This document shows positions 52,932 through 64,000 of a stretch of DNA of 64,000 nucleotides, in pieces. Origin of the DNA: Adineta ricciae. Lineage: Eukaryota; Rotifera; Eurotatoria; Adinetida; Adinetidae. The notes beneath the pieces were generated by a model that saw only the letters and a program-made list of their open reading frames with translations, ran no database searches and had not been told where the DNA came from. The stretch's first letter is position 1, and the number at the start of each line of letters is the position of its first letter. Position numbers and translations under genes: made by a program. Location of the stretch: assembly GCA_905250025.1 (NCBI GenBank), contig CAJNOJ010000117.1, positions 124,001 to 188,000 on the forward strand. Direction: 5' to 3'.

Positions 52932-54366
52932 AATTAATCGATAGTTATAGTAGTTTGATGATTTAATTTTGACGAACTATGGATTACATTGGTTTCCTCT
53001 GAATTGTTTTGGATCATCTGTAAAGGAAAAAGAAAATTCTAAAACATCTTGTTGGATAAGACTGAAGGTTGTCGATTGTGTAATCAAGATAAGCTTGTAT
53101 TTATTTATGTAGTTTGCAGTAAAAAACTGTCGTTTGGACAAACTAGTTTTTTATAACACATTTAAGAAAGACATGAAGCAAAAAAAATTGAAATTCGAGT
53201 TTTTTTTCTTCGTCGCTTTTTGTGTATGTTATTTCTCTTTTTTTCTCCTTCTCTCTCGTGCTCTCTCTCGAAAAATTCGTTAGCGGAATCAAGTATGTCT
53301 ATGTTTTCTTTTGTGGCGATGTGGCATCGTTATTCGTACGAAAAAAAAACCGACTCGGTAGGATTTCAATTTGAATATATTCGATAATATTGAAATCTTC
53401 TTCTTCTGAATTGAGCACATATGAATGAAAATGCGTAAACGTGTACGATAAAATTCGTCAGTTGTGCGAAATTACAAGCAAATAAGAAAACAAAAGAAAA
53501 GATAAGACAAATATCTCAGAAGATTTTATCTTATTTTGCAAAGAGCAGAAACGACACAAGTTACATGCGGTTTTTACCTGTTGTTGCGCTTTTCAAGGGA
53601 AGGAGTAAACGGTCACATCAGTTGAAATACTTGACTTGCATTAATCTATCAATTACTCGTGCAAACAATGCGACAGTTTTAATTAACTACTCCATTCACC
53701 TTTTTTCGATATTTTCTTTCGTTTTTTAACCTGATCAGCAAACATTACATGCATACCAACATACAACAGTTCGATCCATTTTCTATCAGCCATAACATGT
53801 GTGGTCGACTAAGACGAACCTTTATGAGAATTAGTTATACGCTTCGATGTGAGCGGAAAGTCGAGAGGTTCGATATTTATCAAATTGGACTTCGTTTTTG
53901 ATCATAAATAAGATTAGGGAGAGATCGAAATCTTTTATGTAGAGGGCGCTGCTTTCGATTATCTGACCATATATAGCGACAAAAAGGAAATTGTTGATTT
54001 GAATTTAGTAAAAACTTTGATTTTTCTCTTGCAATAAATATTCTTAATATGATTGTAATATTTACAAAGGATTGACCGATGTAATTAAAGTATGAAATGG
54101 TTGTCAATAACCAATAGAAATGCTTTGTTAGGTGAAGAAGAGAAACACGAAATGCATAGTGAGACGATGCCTTGGCAGTTCTTCATCATCATTTGATATA
54201 CCAAGCATATTCTTGCGTATCAAAAGCTTTTTTCTTTTGTTTTTCTATGTTTATTTATTCTATCTGCTTCTTGAAATAACAATCAAGTTATGGAGATATC
54301 GCCTGTTTATTATTAAACTCGAATTTTAGATGAATCAACATTATTTTTCTGGTGATTGATATCCAG
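52932..54366. other. Divergent intergenic region cyclin A / PDZ gene
   Basis: 1.4 kb, AT-rich with pyrimidine tracts; a shared upstream region with no supported exon. Confidence 0.5.
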
Positions 54367-57005
54367 ATGGAACAAGAACGGTAATGAATCTATCGAGAAA
54401 ACGCCTCTTTTTCAAACTTTCTTCTCTTTTTCATGCTTAGTATATCATCGTATATTGCTGATTCTGATTTACCAACGGGTATGGTGCATTTCTCATTGGT
54501 TGAATTGACAAATCGACCTACTCTCATGTATGATTTAGGTCTCAAACAGAAAAATGTGATTATTCAACGAGATCGTTTTGGATATGGTTTAACAGTATCT
54601 GGTGATAATCCTGTTTATGTATTAAGTGTACGTGAAGGTGGTGCTGCTCACCGAGCGGGAGTCAATATAAATGATCAGATAATTAAGGTAAGACATTTAT
54701 TTGGTGCTATCTAATCTTCAGAAGATTTATTTACAAAAAGAAGATAATGTTAAATTCGGTAGAAAATGTCTTTGGATATTTGATAGAAATCTTGAGTATT
54801 TTCGTAATAAGGTTCAGTCGACGAGAGTAAATCCAATGTTGTCTTGTATCGGATGGTTATGTGTTCAGGAATGTAGCGAATCTCGGAAATGAACTTTTCA
54901 TTTCGCTTCTTAGGAAAGATGTAGAGTGTCGACGAATAGAAGTCTAATTTCAATCGATTATCATATTCGATATTATGAAATAAGGTTGTCAGGTGTTCAT
55001 TTGTACAGAATTGACCTGCATTATCTGAACGAACATAAACACCTTGGTCTAATTTAATGTACTCGCGTGAACGTAGATCGGTATGATCATCTATATAAGA
55101 ATAGAAATAGCGTTCATATGAGACGGGTTGTGGAATGATTTCAACTGTTTCTTGAACTTGGGCTTGTCCATGATGAAAAGGGTATAATTCATTGAATAAA
55201 TTCATTTCGCGTAAATCTCTAATCACTGGTGGTGGACGTTTGAGAATTGACTTTGTTAATGGAGGATTAAGCGGAATATTTGCTTGTAAGACATTCAATG
55301 TTGAATATTGGATTGGAGGTGGAGGTGCATGAGTCGTTTTTGAACTCGTTCGAACAGGTTCACCTGTCATTATTTTCATTGTTAATGATTGATGGTTATG
55401 ATATGAATAGAATCATGTTCGACAACAAATATTTGTAATGTTAATGCTTACTTCGATAAAAAAGACTGAATGTATCGTTGAATTGGGTTGTTTATGATGT
55501 GTTAAGTATCTATTGAATCGATTTGATCTCTTCCCTCTAGAAATAGACGAACAAGATCGAGATATTCAAAATGAATGAACTCGTACTTGTCTTTTTTCTA
55601 TTCGTTTGCTTAGTCTTTCATAAATATATGAGGCAAAGTTAAGTGGCTGATGTTTCGCTTTATATTCTCACTAAAGATTCTTTTTTTTTTCAATGAATTC
55701 TTTTCGTTTTTTTTTATTCGGCCTACTATTCTCTTCACCTAGCACCTCTCCTTTTCATTTCTTCTTCTTTATTTCTACTCTATTCTTCACTTTCAATAAA
55801 CTATTATCGCACCTACTAGTGCCAACACCGACATTTTATGGTTGGCTTCCATTGATTTATTATATCTATCATTGCATCACATATATTCTATCATCGTGAA
55901 TATCAAAAGTAACTTAACCACCATCACAATCATCATCATAATAAAGAGTAGTCTGTTGTTCTTATCTCTCTGTGAGCTTTTGTGGTTTGAAATACGAAAA
56001 CGATTGTCACTAATAAATTCTATGGTAGAATATACGCGTTGTATTTGTTCGTTCTTTCGTATTTTGATCGAATTGTAAAAAATATATGAATGGTATGCCT
56101 TGATATAAAAAAAATGTTAATCGTTTTGCGTATATGAAATGCATAACAATACTCTCGAATGCTCGTGTCCGCGTTCTTCTTTAGTTTAGCCTTGATGATT
56201 GAACATCAAAACGATATCATTTGTACACCTGTTACATATGGAATAAATTGCACACCTGTTATCTATTGTTTGATTACGTCATTGAATTTGATTGATTATT
56301 TCTCATTCGAATCGGACTCGATTTGAGAAACGAAGACAATATTGGGTCAATATGTCTTGATATTGAAGTGTTCAAGTCGTATTTCGCATCACTTCGGTGA
56401 CTTTCAAGTGATGCACTCAGTGATAAACGAAGACAAGTGTTTTATTATATAAAAGATCGAGCTTTAGTCTATTGACATAGAAAATCCAATTGTAATGATT
56501 ATTAAATATCACTGACACATCTTTTTCGTTCAATGACGATCTTTCTTATCAATGACGACACTTGAATCTTAGAGAAATGATAATCTAGTATGCAAACAAT
56601 AGTAATTTTCGAGGTCATATATCAAAGTTATACTCGACGTGTCGAACAACGAACGAACATATCAATCGGATATGATTGAATGTTGAATTATCTTTCGTTT
56701 TTTTTATATGCTTTATCGATCAAAGACAGAGTTATCACTTTGTTGATAATTAACATACTATCTTAAGTTGAAAGAAGAGATATTTAATTTAAATTTGGTA
56801 TGGAAATTAAATAAGACCAAAAAGTACCGAAATTTCGCGTTCTTTTTTTTTTGTAATAGAAACTCTTGAGTAGAAATACTTGTCAAGTGGTTGAAACAGT
56901 CCGATGATGAAAGTCTTGCATAATTATGTTTGATTTTTATTTTTCAGGTCAACGGCACGCGCGTTACACATTGTACTCATGTTGACGTAGTCAATTTAAT
57001 CAAAT
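54367..57005 (+). CDS. PDZ domain of a PDZ-RhoGEF (ARHGEF11/12)-like gene, N-terminal part only
   Basis: Exon 1 is 54367-54380 (ATG GAA CAA GAA CG), directly behind an acceptor-like TATCCAG. Exon 2 is 54441-54687. Exon 3 is 56948-57005, after a 2.26-kb intron. The joined frame contains a PDZ domain: NVIIQRDRFGYGLTVSGDN, YVLSVREGGAAHRAGV, NINDQIIK, then VNGTRVTHCTHVDVVNLIK. The order and wording match the PDZ of ARHGEF11/LARG (GLTVSGDNPVFVQSV, IIKVNGTLVTHS). Those proteins are Galpha12/13-regulated exchange factors for RhoA. The remaining PDZ strand and the RGS, DH and PH domains should follow but I cannot find their exons before the nicotinic receptor begins at 58788, so the gene looks truncated or misassembled. 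Confidence 0.7.
54750..55379 (-). CDS. Uncharacterised 209-residue frame nested in the PDZ-gene intron
   Basis: Open frame on the opposite strand, entirely inside the 2.26-kb intron. ATG at 55379 (MKIMTGEPVRTSSKTTHAPP), stop near 54750. Composition looks coding: Pro-rich start, then IPQPVSYERYFYSYIDDH, REYIKLDQGVYVRSDN and Tyr-rich mixed sequence, no low complexity. I recognise no domain and no signal peptide. It may be a single-exon gene, or one exon of a larger one. Length and composition argue against chance, but there is no homology to confirm it. Confidence 0.5.
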   Translation of the reverse strand: MKIMTGEPVRTSSKTTHAPPPPIQYSTLNVLQANIPLNPPLTKSILKRPPPVIRDLREMNLFNELYPFHHGQAQVQETVEIIPQPVSYERYFYSYIDDHTDLRSREYIKLDQGVYVRSDNAGQFCTNEHLTTLFHNIEYDNRLKLDFYSSTLYIFPKKRNEKFISEIRYIPEHITIRYKTTLDLLSSTEPYYENTQDFYQISKDIFYRI

Positions 57006-58787
57006 GTAAGTTTAACTTTTCTTTCTTGTGCATCGTATCGATGAGAAAAGAAGCCGAATGTGTTTAGTTCGAAGATACAGAGGGAAGTCAATATGTCCGA
57101 TACGGACGTTTACGTCTTGTCAAAGGTCTTTTTCTCTCTCGTTTTTTTCTCATCTGCTTAGTTTGAACGCGAAAGTAAGAAGTATAGAAAGGAAAGGATG
57201 CGTAAATGTGTGAAAGATTATCATCAATCGTCATCGTTTATTCTTCGAGTCGATGATGTTGCATCTCTCTCATTTGTCTCTTCGCTATCGATTGTTGTCA
57301 ACGTTGCCGTTGTCGTCTTGACTTGATGATGATGCAACAAAAGGTTCGATGCTGGTCGTTTACCTCTCCTGTGGAAAGCGTTTATCCAAGGCCCAATATC
57401 AACTCATGGCTGTTGGAGTAAACAGAAGAAAAACAAAACATAGATGAAGAATCTACATGCTTGATTGAACGGAAAATCGCTCTTTATGGATTTTGTTGAT
57501 AGCCGGTGGTCGACCAATGTTTCGTCGAGTAATTTCATAATGTGTCGACAACATCGGCTCGTCTACAAACATATGCCTTGTTTATTTTTCCCATCGATTC
57601 TGATTGATCAGACGTTGTCGTTGGCATCGTCGTCGACCAGACAAAGATATATCGACAACGATCAGCTTGATAATCTGTTCTTTCTAACCTCTTTGCACGA
57701 ATAACTGCCGTTGTTATTTGTTTGTTTTTTCCTCCTCTGTCATATCTTTCTCGTTTTTTCTTCTCTCTCTCTCTCTGTCTCTTTATTTTCATCTTGTTTT
57801 CTGTCATATCTCAAATCAGTCATGTCATCAAGATTTCTTTCTCTTGCCATCCGTTGACCGTTTCCATCAGTAGTGTTTCATCTAGTATTTTTTGACCAGC
57901 ACAATTTCTTTCAACACAACTGCCTCTCAACAGACGGATGGATATGCGTATATAATCGCTTATCATTGCTATTTTCTTTTAGTTCGAAAGAAAATCAGAA
58001 GAAATCATATATACTATGACAACTAATAGTACTATTCGCAACTGATAGTTGCTGTTTTGATGATTTGACTTCGGACTAATTTACAATGATCGATGAGATC
58101 TTTAAAAGAGAAAAAGTCTGACAGAATGATACAGAAAAGAAGATAATATATCGTATCATACTGAAAAACATCTCAGAAAGAAAGACATCTAACAACGAAG
58201 ATGAAAAAAGACATTCGTCTTTGTATGTTGTCGATTAAGCTCGTCAGTTTTCTCAACTAGTGATGTTTATCTGTAGTCATCTGTAGGAATCAACATATAA
58301 TCTTCAAGAAAAACATCGAATGGAGAAATCGAACTGACAGAACAAGTTCAGATGACTGTATTTTCTTGCTTGTTAATTATTTCCATATTTTTCTTTTGTC
58401 GTCAAGTTGCTGTTCTTCTAGTTCTTCTTCTCCTTCTTCTTCATCATCTAATAATCATCATCATGTAGTTTTTTGTACTCAAAACAAATCTTATCAGAAA
58501 AGAAAAAGAAAAGCAAAAAAAAACGAAGAAAGACTGGTAAAATGCTTGAGTTTTCTGTACATATACATAATCAACGGTTCGCATAACTTAATCTGAGAGG
58601 TTCTCCTTTCTTTGCTTCTCTCCTTCCCCCCTTTCTCTCTCGATGTCTTAGACATATAGATATATGTCTAGATATCGAATAGAAATAAGGGACCGGTGCC
58701 ATCTCTCTTTCTCTCTTGGATTTTCTTCTTCTCGTGTATCATCGTTATTACGGACGATTTCTTTTGTTACGCGCTTGTGCGTTGTAG
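57006..58787. other. Non-coding stretch between the PDZ exon and the receptor exon
   Basis: Contains CT-rich runs (57761-57780 and around 58700) and short frames with no recognisable PDZ-RhoGEF or receptor exon. It should contain an exon of one or both flanking genes but none was identified. Confidence 0.5.
57761..57780 (+). repeat. (CT)n simple repeat
   Basis: CTCTCT run in non-coding sequence. Confidence 0.8.
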
Positions 58788-60166
58788 AAATTGCACTNCT
58801 TGGGAATCACTGTGTTACTTGCATTTAGTGTTTTTATGTTAGCTATCGCTGAAAGTATGCCTGAAACGAGTGAATATATTCCACTAATTGGTAAAGTCAA
58901 ACTTTCATTTCCTCTTGAATTCGATCGAGTTTTGTATGTTTATTCAAGGTTTATATCTAACGACAGTTATGTCAATGACAAGTGTTTCAGTCATGATGAC
59001 TGTACTTGTTCTTAATTTGCATTATCGTGGTCCAAAAAAGAATGAAATACCATTTTGGTTACAACAATTATTGGGTTTATCTTTAGTGAATATTTGTCGA
59101 ACAGTGACGAAATCCAAACGATTTAAATTTCCATGTCCTGAAAAAGAATCTGTCGAACGGAAGAAAAGTATCAATGACATGGATAAAAGTCCTCGATCAC
59201 ATAACCGTATGACTCCTAATGGACTCAAAATAACTTGTACTCGCGAAACCAAGCCGATACCAAGAATAACTACAGCATCAACTGATGTAAGTTCAATGAA
59301 AATCTGTTTAACCTCGAAATATATACGAGAAAGTTTGCTCGGCAAATACTCGAATGATTGAGTAAGAAATGATAGTTATAGGGAAACATCTTCGATTAGT
59401 TAACCATTCATCAGAGAGAGAGAGAGAAGAAGAAGGGAAAAGTTTGTCTTTCAATGGATAAACAATGTATGTAATTATATCTTCTGTCTATAAAAAAACA
59501 TGTGTTGACTCGAGTTTCCATCAAAGAACGAGGCAATACAAGATTCAGTTAAATCAAGTTCATACTATTCATACCTAAAACATGACAAATATTAATTGCT
59601 TCCTAACAAAAAGAATTATTAAATTCATTTCTATGCACATGAATAAACAAGCGTTTCTTTCAAGTTGTCGAAGAGTTTTAGTAAATATACTTCTTTTTGC
59701 TTACTAAACTTTTCAATTAGAATAACAATAGAGCGTGAATTTGCTGAGAAATGTAGTGACAAACATCTTTTTTTTAAAGATCAATTCAATTCAAATCGAT
59801 CTGTTAACTTCTCAGGAACATGAAATAAAGCAAAAACCTAAACGTCTATCTCGATTTCAACAAGCTGAAAACTCCATCAGGCGTCGTTCAACATCTCGTT
59901 CAACGTCCGCTGGACCGATTCAAGATGAAATTCAAGAAACTCTACATAGTCTTTTACGCACACAAAAAGAATTCGAGCGTGATCAACGAATCACCAGCGA
60001 TTGGCGCGTCATCGCAACAAAAGTCGACAAGATTCTCTTTTATATTTTTCTTCTGTTAACAGTCGTATCAACATTAACGTTACTTGTTGTTGCCCCATTC
60101 ATTCGGTCACGTACACAATCGAAAACAAAACTATGGCGAGGAACTCGTCGACCGCAATCAGACTGA
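58788..60166 (+). CDS. Nicotinic acetylcholine receptor-type subunit, 3' part (M2 to M4)
   Basis: Three in-frame exons: 58788-58890, 58949-59286 and 59780-60166. The first encodes the pore helix M2 (LGITVLLAFSVFMLAIAES, then MPETSEYIPLIG). The second encodes M3 (LYLTTVMSMTSVSVMMTVLV ending LNLHYRGP) and the start of the cytoplasmic loop. The third encodes the rest of the loop, with an amphipathic MA helix, then M4 (WRVIATKVDKILFYIFLLLT...) and a basic tail, stop at 60164-60166. This is the cation-channel half of a Cys-loop receptor. LNLHYRGP after M3 is nicotinic-type. The ligand-binding domain and M1 are missing upstream. An ambiguous base (N) at 58798 falls in the first exon just before M2. 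Confidence 0.85.
58798..58798. other. Ambiguous base (N)
   Basis: The only non-ACGT character in the window, inside the M2 exon codon between His and Leu. Confidence 1.
59413..59427 (+). repeat. (GA)n simple repeat
   Basis: GAGAGA run in a receptor intron. Confidence 0.8.
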
Positions 60167-60461
60167 CTTTCCTCCCAAATTTTGTTCACATCGAGTTTTC
60201 TGTTCTTTCTTACTAATTACTAAATCTAGTCAAACCAGAACGGATTGATTCAAAAAAAAAGAAATATAACTATGCCGGTATTTGATTGGAACTATTCTTC
60301 TCTGCTAAATAATTCATATCTCTTTTATCGTACCGAATGCGTCTATAGTTGGTTCGAAGATCATAAACATCGAACGTATCTGCTTGTTACTATTGAAAGT
60401 CATCCAACAGGAAATTTTGTCAATTTGCTTTCTTCTATTTTTACTCAACATAACAAAACAA

Positions 60462-61530
60462 TTACAGAAAAAATTTCGTTCTTTCTGTATCCATTTTATG
60501 TTTGGGCTTGTGAATCCATTCGTATTCACCATAGACTGCATCGAATGTTCCACGTTGGATAGACTTGAGTTTGAGTGTGAATCGTGGACCTAGTTCTTGT
60601 AATGCTACTTTCTTCTCGTTTTTGAATAAATACATATGATGACGGAAGAAGATGAAGTCGCGTTGATTGTGAAAGGTAATCAGATGACGACCTTTGTATT
60701 GTGGATCGTGAGGAAATAATGCAGCGAGAAGACGACCAACACGAATACCAATACGAGTGTTGAAGTTGTTGAGGATAATTTCAGGTCGTACAGTTAATTT
60801 TGCACAGGATTTACCACGATTGGACCGAAGTTGCTTAGATAGACGAGCACTCGTTAACCGAAATTTCATTGTTGGACCTTCGGGTAAATGAGATACGTAG
60901 AGAGTACATGGTTTACCATGATCTTCATTAACAACAAGCAAATCTGTATAACTAAAAAGTGGAAAAACAACATTATATAGGGTTTTTTATGAAACTGAAT
61001 GAGGTTTCGTACTCGAGTTTATTCATTTTCTTAATAATGCGTTTGATTGGATGATGCCGTCGTTGAAAATATGTTGTATTAGGTAAAATTCTTGCTAATT
61101 CTTTCAGAAATTTATTTGTAAACGATGTTGGAAAACCTTCTTGACTGGTTAATAATAATTTCGGCTCGCGTCCATCAGCTTGCCGAGTGAAATAGCTACT
61201 TAATTCATCATTGGATATATCATCTAATGTTTCTTGATCGTTTTCATCGACCCATGTTTCGTCACGTTTACGTTTCTTTTCAATTGTTTTCGGTTCTTCT
61301 CTTGGAGCATCGGATTGCTGTCGTGCTTTACGTTCTTTCAATTTTGTCTTCGATTTCGTACGTTTTAATTTGGCGTACATTAGCTGACGAACCATTTTAT
61401 TACGAATTTGTAAACTTCCAGAAGGAACTGTTGATGAAGTTTCTTCATCTTCTGTTTTTTTGGTTTGTTTACGACGAACTGGTCGTTCATCTTCGTCAGA
61501 TGAATCCGAATTTTTCTTACGGCGAACCAT
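60462..61530 (-). CDS. RPF1: Ribosome production factor 1 (Brix domain)
   Basis: Two exons (61530-61013 and 60951-60462), 335 residues, close to human RPF1. The N-terminal third is Lys/Arg/Asp/Glu-rich (nucleolar-type, with [19 protein letters not shown]). The Brix domain follows: [18 protein letters not shown], the [20 protein letters not shown] strand across the intron, [14 protein letters not shown], the sigma70-like-motif region [19 protein letters not shown], and the C-terminal [21 protein letters not shown]1 acts in the nucleolus in 27S pre-rRNA processing and 60S assembly. An acceptor-like TTTCTTTTAG lies 3 nt before the ATG. It is convergent with the receptor gene, 295 bp apart. Confidence 0.95.
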
Positions 61531-62243
61531 GATCTAAAAGAAATATCGAGATCGTACAATCGAAATAACTCAACGAGCAGATTGAATAAAAATCCAATGT
61601 TCTGTCTAATATGTAAAATGAAATTACTTCGACTGGTAAAATATATAAACTCCAATGTGAACCAATACTTATTTACGATAGATGGCGTTAAGAAATGAAT
61701 TTCAATACGGGATAGAGTGATATCGATTCTTACCATTCGTATGTGAACTTAGAGGATATTGTATCGCGAATGTCCTTTATGTGATAATCGAACTTGATTG
61801 AGTTTCTCGTACAATTCAGAAATACATTCAGCATCGTTGGTATGTGATGTACCTTTATTGCTCTCGTACAATCTTGTTAAAAAGTGCAAACGGCTTATGT
61901 AATTGGCATAAAATCTATGCTATACTTCGTTTTCCTATTCACAATAGAACATGACCAATATAGATTCAATCAATCTTCTTCATACTTTTCCATTGACGTC
62001 ATCCGCAAGTGCCTTTTCTTAGCATAGTCTAAGTCGTAAAGTACGCCGCTTACACGAATATGACTGATCTATCTTATATACACTTATATGCTTACTCAAT
62101 GTAAAGAAATGGCCTCATTTGAGATTTATGGATTTCATAAAGTCATACTGTCAAAGTTTTAACACGATTCAAACAATTCTCAGCTCCACTATATTAATCA
62201 AGCTTTTCATCGCCGGCTGAAACAAACGTCAAGTGTATTTCTA
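61531..62243. other. Divergent intergenic region RPF1 / dispanin
   Basis: 713 bp, AT-rich, no supported frame; upstream sequence of both genes. Confidence 0.5.
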
Positions 62244-62723
62244 ATGATCGCTAGTAACACTGCTACAATATTAACAATGGAAAATGATGCTAATGATCGA
62301 GGTAAAAGCGATTCAGATGCCATATCCGTTGCATCTGTGTATCCTTCAGTAGCATCAGCATCAGCAGGTGTTTCACAATCGTCTCCAAAGTGTAGTACCA
62401 TTGTGCCACCAATTCCACCATCAAAAGAAAAGAAGCCAACATCGGACGAAACGCTAAATATCTATGATACCGGATTGGAGGACAGGAGTTACGGAGTTGT
62501 TAATTATATGGTCTGGTCCCAAATTAATGTCTTCTTCGGTGTTATTATTTTGGGTATCGTTGCTATATTAATGTCGAAATATACAACAAAACTAGCAAAA
62601 GATGGTAAACTCAAAAAAGCCAAGATCTTATCAAAAATCACCCTCGGTTTCAATATATTCATTACTATCCTATTCACTGGTGCGTTAGTATTTCTACTGG
62701 CCTATTTTACTGAAATCAGATAA
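62244..62723 (+). CDS. Dispanin/CD225 (IFITM-like) two-helix membrane protein
   Basis: Single exon, 159 residues. The N-terminal half is disordered and Ser/Ala/Pro-rich, ending in PPIPPSKEKK. Then comes a CD225 pattern: NYMVWSQINVFFGVIILGIV (intramembrane segment 1, with the typical W-S-x-x-N start), a short basic loop with KLAKDGKLKKAKILSKIT, and a second hydrophobic segment (FNIFITILFTGALVFLLAYF) near the end. The family includes vertebrate IFITM and PRRT proteins in membrane trafficking and fusion control. This copy lacks the Cys pair often palmitoylated in IFITM (here VFFG). A second ATG at 62277 could be the true start. The role is inferred only at family level. Confidence 0.75.
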   Translation: MIASNTATILTMENDANDRGKSDSDAISVASVYPSVASASAGVSQSSPKCSTIVPPIPPSKEKKPTSDETLNIYDTGLEDRSYGVVNYMVWSQINVFFGVIILGIVAILMSKYTTKLAKDGKLKKAKILSKITLGFNIFITILFTGALVFLLAYFTEIR

Positions 62724-63142
62724 ATCCCCTACGCAATCATTGCCATTTTGCCCGAAACTAATGTTAAACATCGATGTTGTACAAATGTTGCTATAGTATT
62801 GTCAACATCGTTTTGAAAAAGATGACTCAAACTCACTTCTTCGTTTTGATTCATAAAATGTTAATTTGCAATACATGTGGAAATTTGAGATCGATAGTCA
62901 TCTTATATAAATAATATGCACAGACTTTGTCATTTCACAAGAGATGACGAAAGTCGGATCTACATGTTTGATATTGCCATTGCACAACCAATGACAACTC
63001 ATAGGTACTTCAAGTATGATAAGAGATCGGCGACGAAATGAAAATAAAAAGTACATGATGTTTATAGTTATTTGAGATAACGATGGATAAATAGATTTAT
63101 CAGTGTCAGTTTAGTTATATTCAGTGTTTTTGGTGTGTGGAA
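62724..63142. other. Intergenic spacer dispanin / hydrolase
   Basis: 419 bp with no supported frame; 3' UTR then promoter. Confidence 0.5.
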
Positions 63143-64000
63143 ATGACAAGTCCTCTGCGATCGAAAACCAAGAAGAAAAAAGCGATTCGACGAGTATCGA
63201 AGAGTCCTCAGCGTAGATATTCTCCAGAACGTGTTCGAACATCAATTCAAGTAGATTTTCAAGAATTCGCTTATTCCGATCCAGTTGATTCTTCCCGATC
63301 GTTGCGTAAGTTTTCGTCCTCATCGAAGTTCTTTCTATCGAGATGAGTTTCAGTGCCAAATGTACTATTCGAACGACATGATCAAGATACTTTGTCCGAA
63401 CAAGCGACTAAATTATTCAATTCTACGGTTGTGTTCGATGAAACTGAACGTGCATGGTTACTTGAGAATATGTGTAGCACAACAATTTCAATCAAAGTTG
63501 ATCATCTTGTATTTTCTATCAATGGCAATTACGCACTAAAGTTCGTTAATGATTGATATATTTAATACGATAATTTGCTCATGGATTTCATTAGAGAAAA
63601 TCAACAAACTGTTCTTTTTCTCCATGGCTTCGGTGCCGGTCGAAATTGGGCAAAGTAAGATGCGTCTTGTCTTTCAATATATTTGATATATTGCTGTGAT
63701 AACAGTTGGTTGAAGTTAGCTTATCCACTGAGTCAACAAGGTCGATATTCAACGATTTTCGTTGATTTACCCGGCTTTGGTCAATCAAGTGGCCGAAGTT
63801 TAGATCAAGCAAGTTGGAAACGTTACGGTCCTGAAATTCTCGTTGCTATTGTCTCGAGTTTTCATCTACACCATTCGATTTATGTTGTTGCTCAATGCGG
63901 CAAGTATAAAAAGATAATCTTCTACATATCATCGAACTGTTCTTTGTACACAGGTGGAGCAGCAACAACTGTACGTACAATTAATCGATATCCTCAATGG
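63143..64000 (+). CDS. Alpha/beta-hydrolase fold protein (3' partial)
   Basis: Multi-exon gene running off the right edge. ATG at 63143, then a basic, Ser/Pro-rich N-terminus (RSKTKKKKAIRRVSKSPQRR). The hydrolase fold starts after the third exon junction: TVLFLHGFGAGRNWANWL contains the oxyanion-hole HGFGAG, and FVDLPGFGQSSG is the classical strand-4/turn motif. The nucleophile elbow spans a GC-AG intron (63900-63953) and reads VVAQCGGAATT, with Cys where most members have Ser. The downstream Asp and His are beyond the window. Substrate unknown. Bacterial-type DLH-like or ABHD14-like enzymes are alternatives. The extra N-terminal extension is unusual for this fold. Confidence 0.75.

Noticed and set aside
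57006-57120. A possible fourth PDZ exon after an acceptor at about 57068
   Set aside because: The frame-consistent reading does not match the expected final PDZ strand and soon stops, so I did not extend the gene.

Overview
The window is eukaryotic nuclear DNA: AT-rich, with protein genes cut by many very short spliceosomal introns (mostly about 50-60 bp, GT..AG, one GC..AG). The gene set is animal: cyclin A, RhoA, a nicotinic receptor, a rhodopsin-class GPCR, CFAP43, NDUFAF7 and a PDZ-RhoGEF-like PDZ domain. Intron size, compactness and several start codons sitting directly behind a splice-acceptor-like sequence fit a rotifer, most likely a bdelloid. That assignment is inference; no rRNA or mitochondrial marker is present. 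I saw no tRNA, CRISPR array or intact transposon.

Layout. 1-9.56 kb (+): the 3' part of a giant multidomain gene (MBT repeat, LRRs, EF-hand, more LRRs, Roc GTPase, COR, two TIR-like domains, C-terminal CaaX box). 9.98-10.39 kb (+): a secreted peptide of the anti-lipopolysaccharide-factor type with its own TATA box. 10.97-13.47 kb (+): an unrecognised basic, low-complexity protein, tail-to-tail with CFAP43 (13.54-20.79 kb, -). 21.01-28.09 kb (+): MPLKIP/TTDN1-like, then a close co-directional run of NDUFAF7, dihydroxyacetone kinase and TRMT6. 28.6-34.56 kb (-): a 1,327-residue nuclear-looking protein I do not recognise. 37.7-39.3 kb (-): GPI-anchored LRR protein. 41.07-41.82 kb (+): RhoA. 42.4-43.2 kb (-): a small, probably myristoylated protein. 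47.9-49.5 kb (+): GPCR. 50.2-52.9 kb (-): cyclin A. 54.4-57.0 kb (+): start of a PDZ-RhoGEF-like gene. 58.8-60.2 kb (+): the 3' part of a nicotinic receptor subunit next to a single ambiguous base. 60.5-61.5 kb (-): RPF1. 62.2-62.7 kb (+): dispanin/CD225 protein. 63.1 kb to the right edge (+): an alpha/beta hydrolase.

Most of these are independent housekeeping, ciliary or signalling genes. The most unusual items are the chromatin-reader/Roco/TIR fusion with a CaaX tail and the adjacent antimicrobial-type peptide (a possible innate-defence neighbourhood), the candidate trans-spliced operon at 22.3-28.1 kb, and the locus at 54-60 kb where two unrelated genes both appear truncated. Reading frames were joined by hand; where I give a total length, the exon lengths add up to a whole number of codons.
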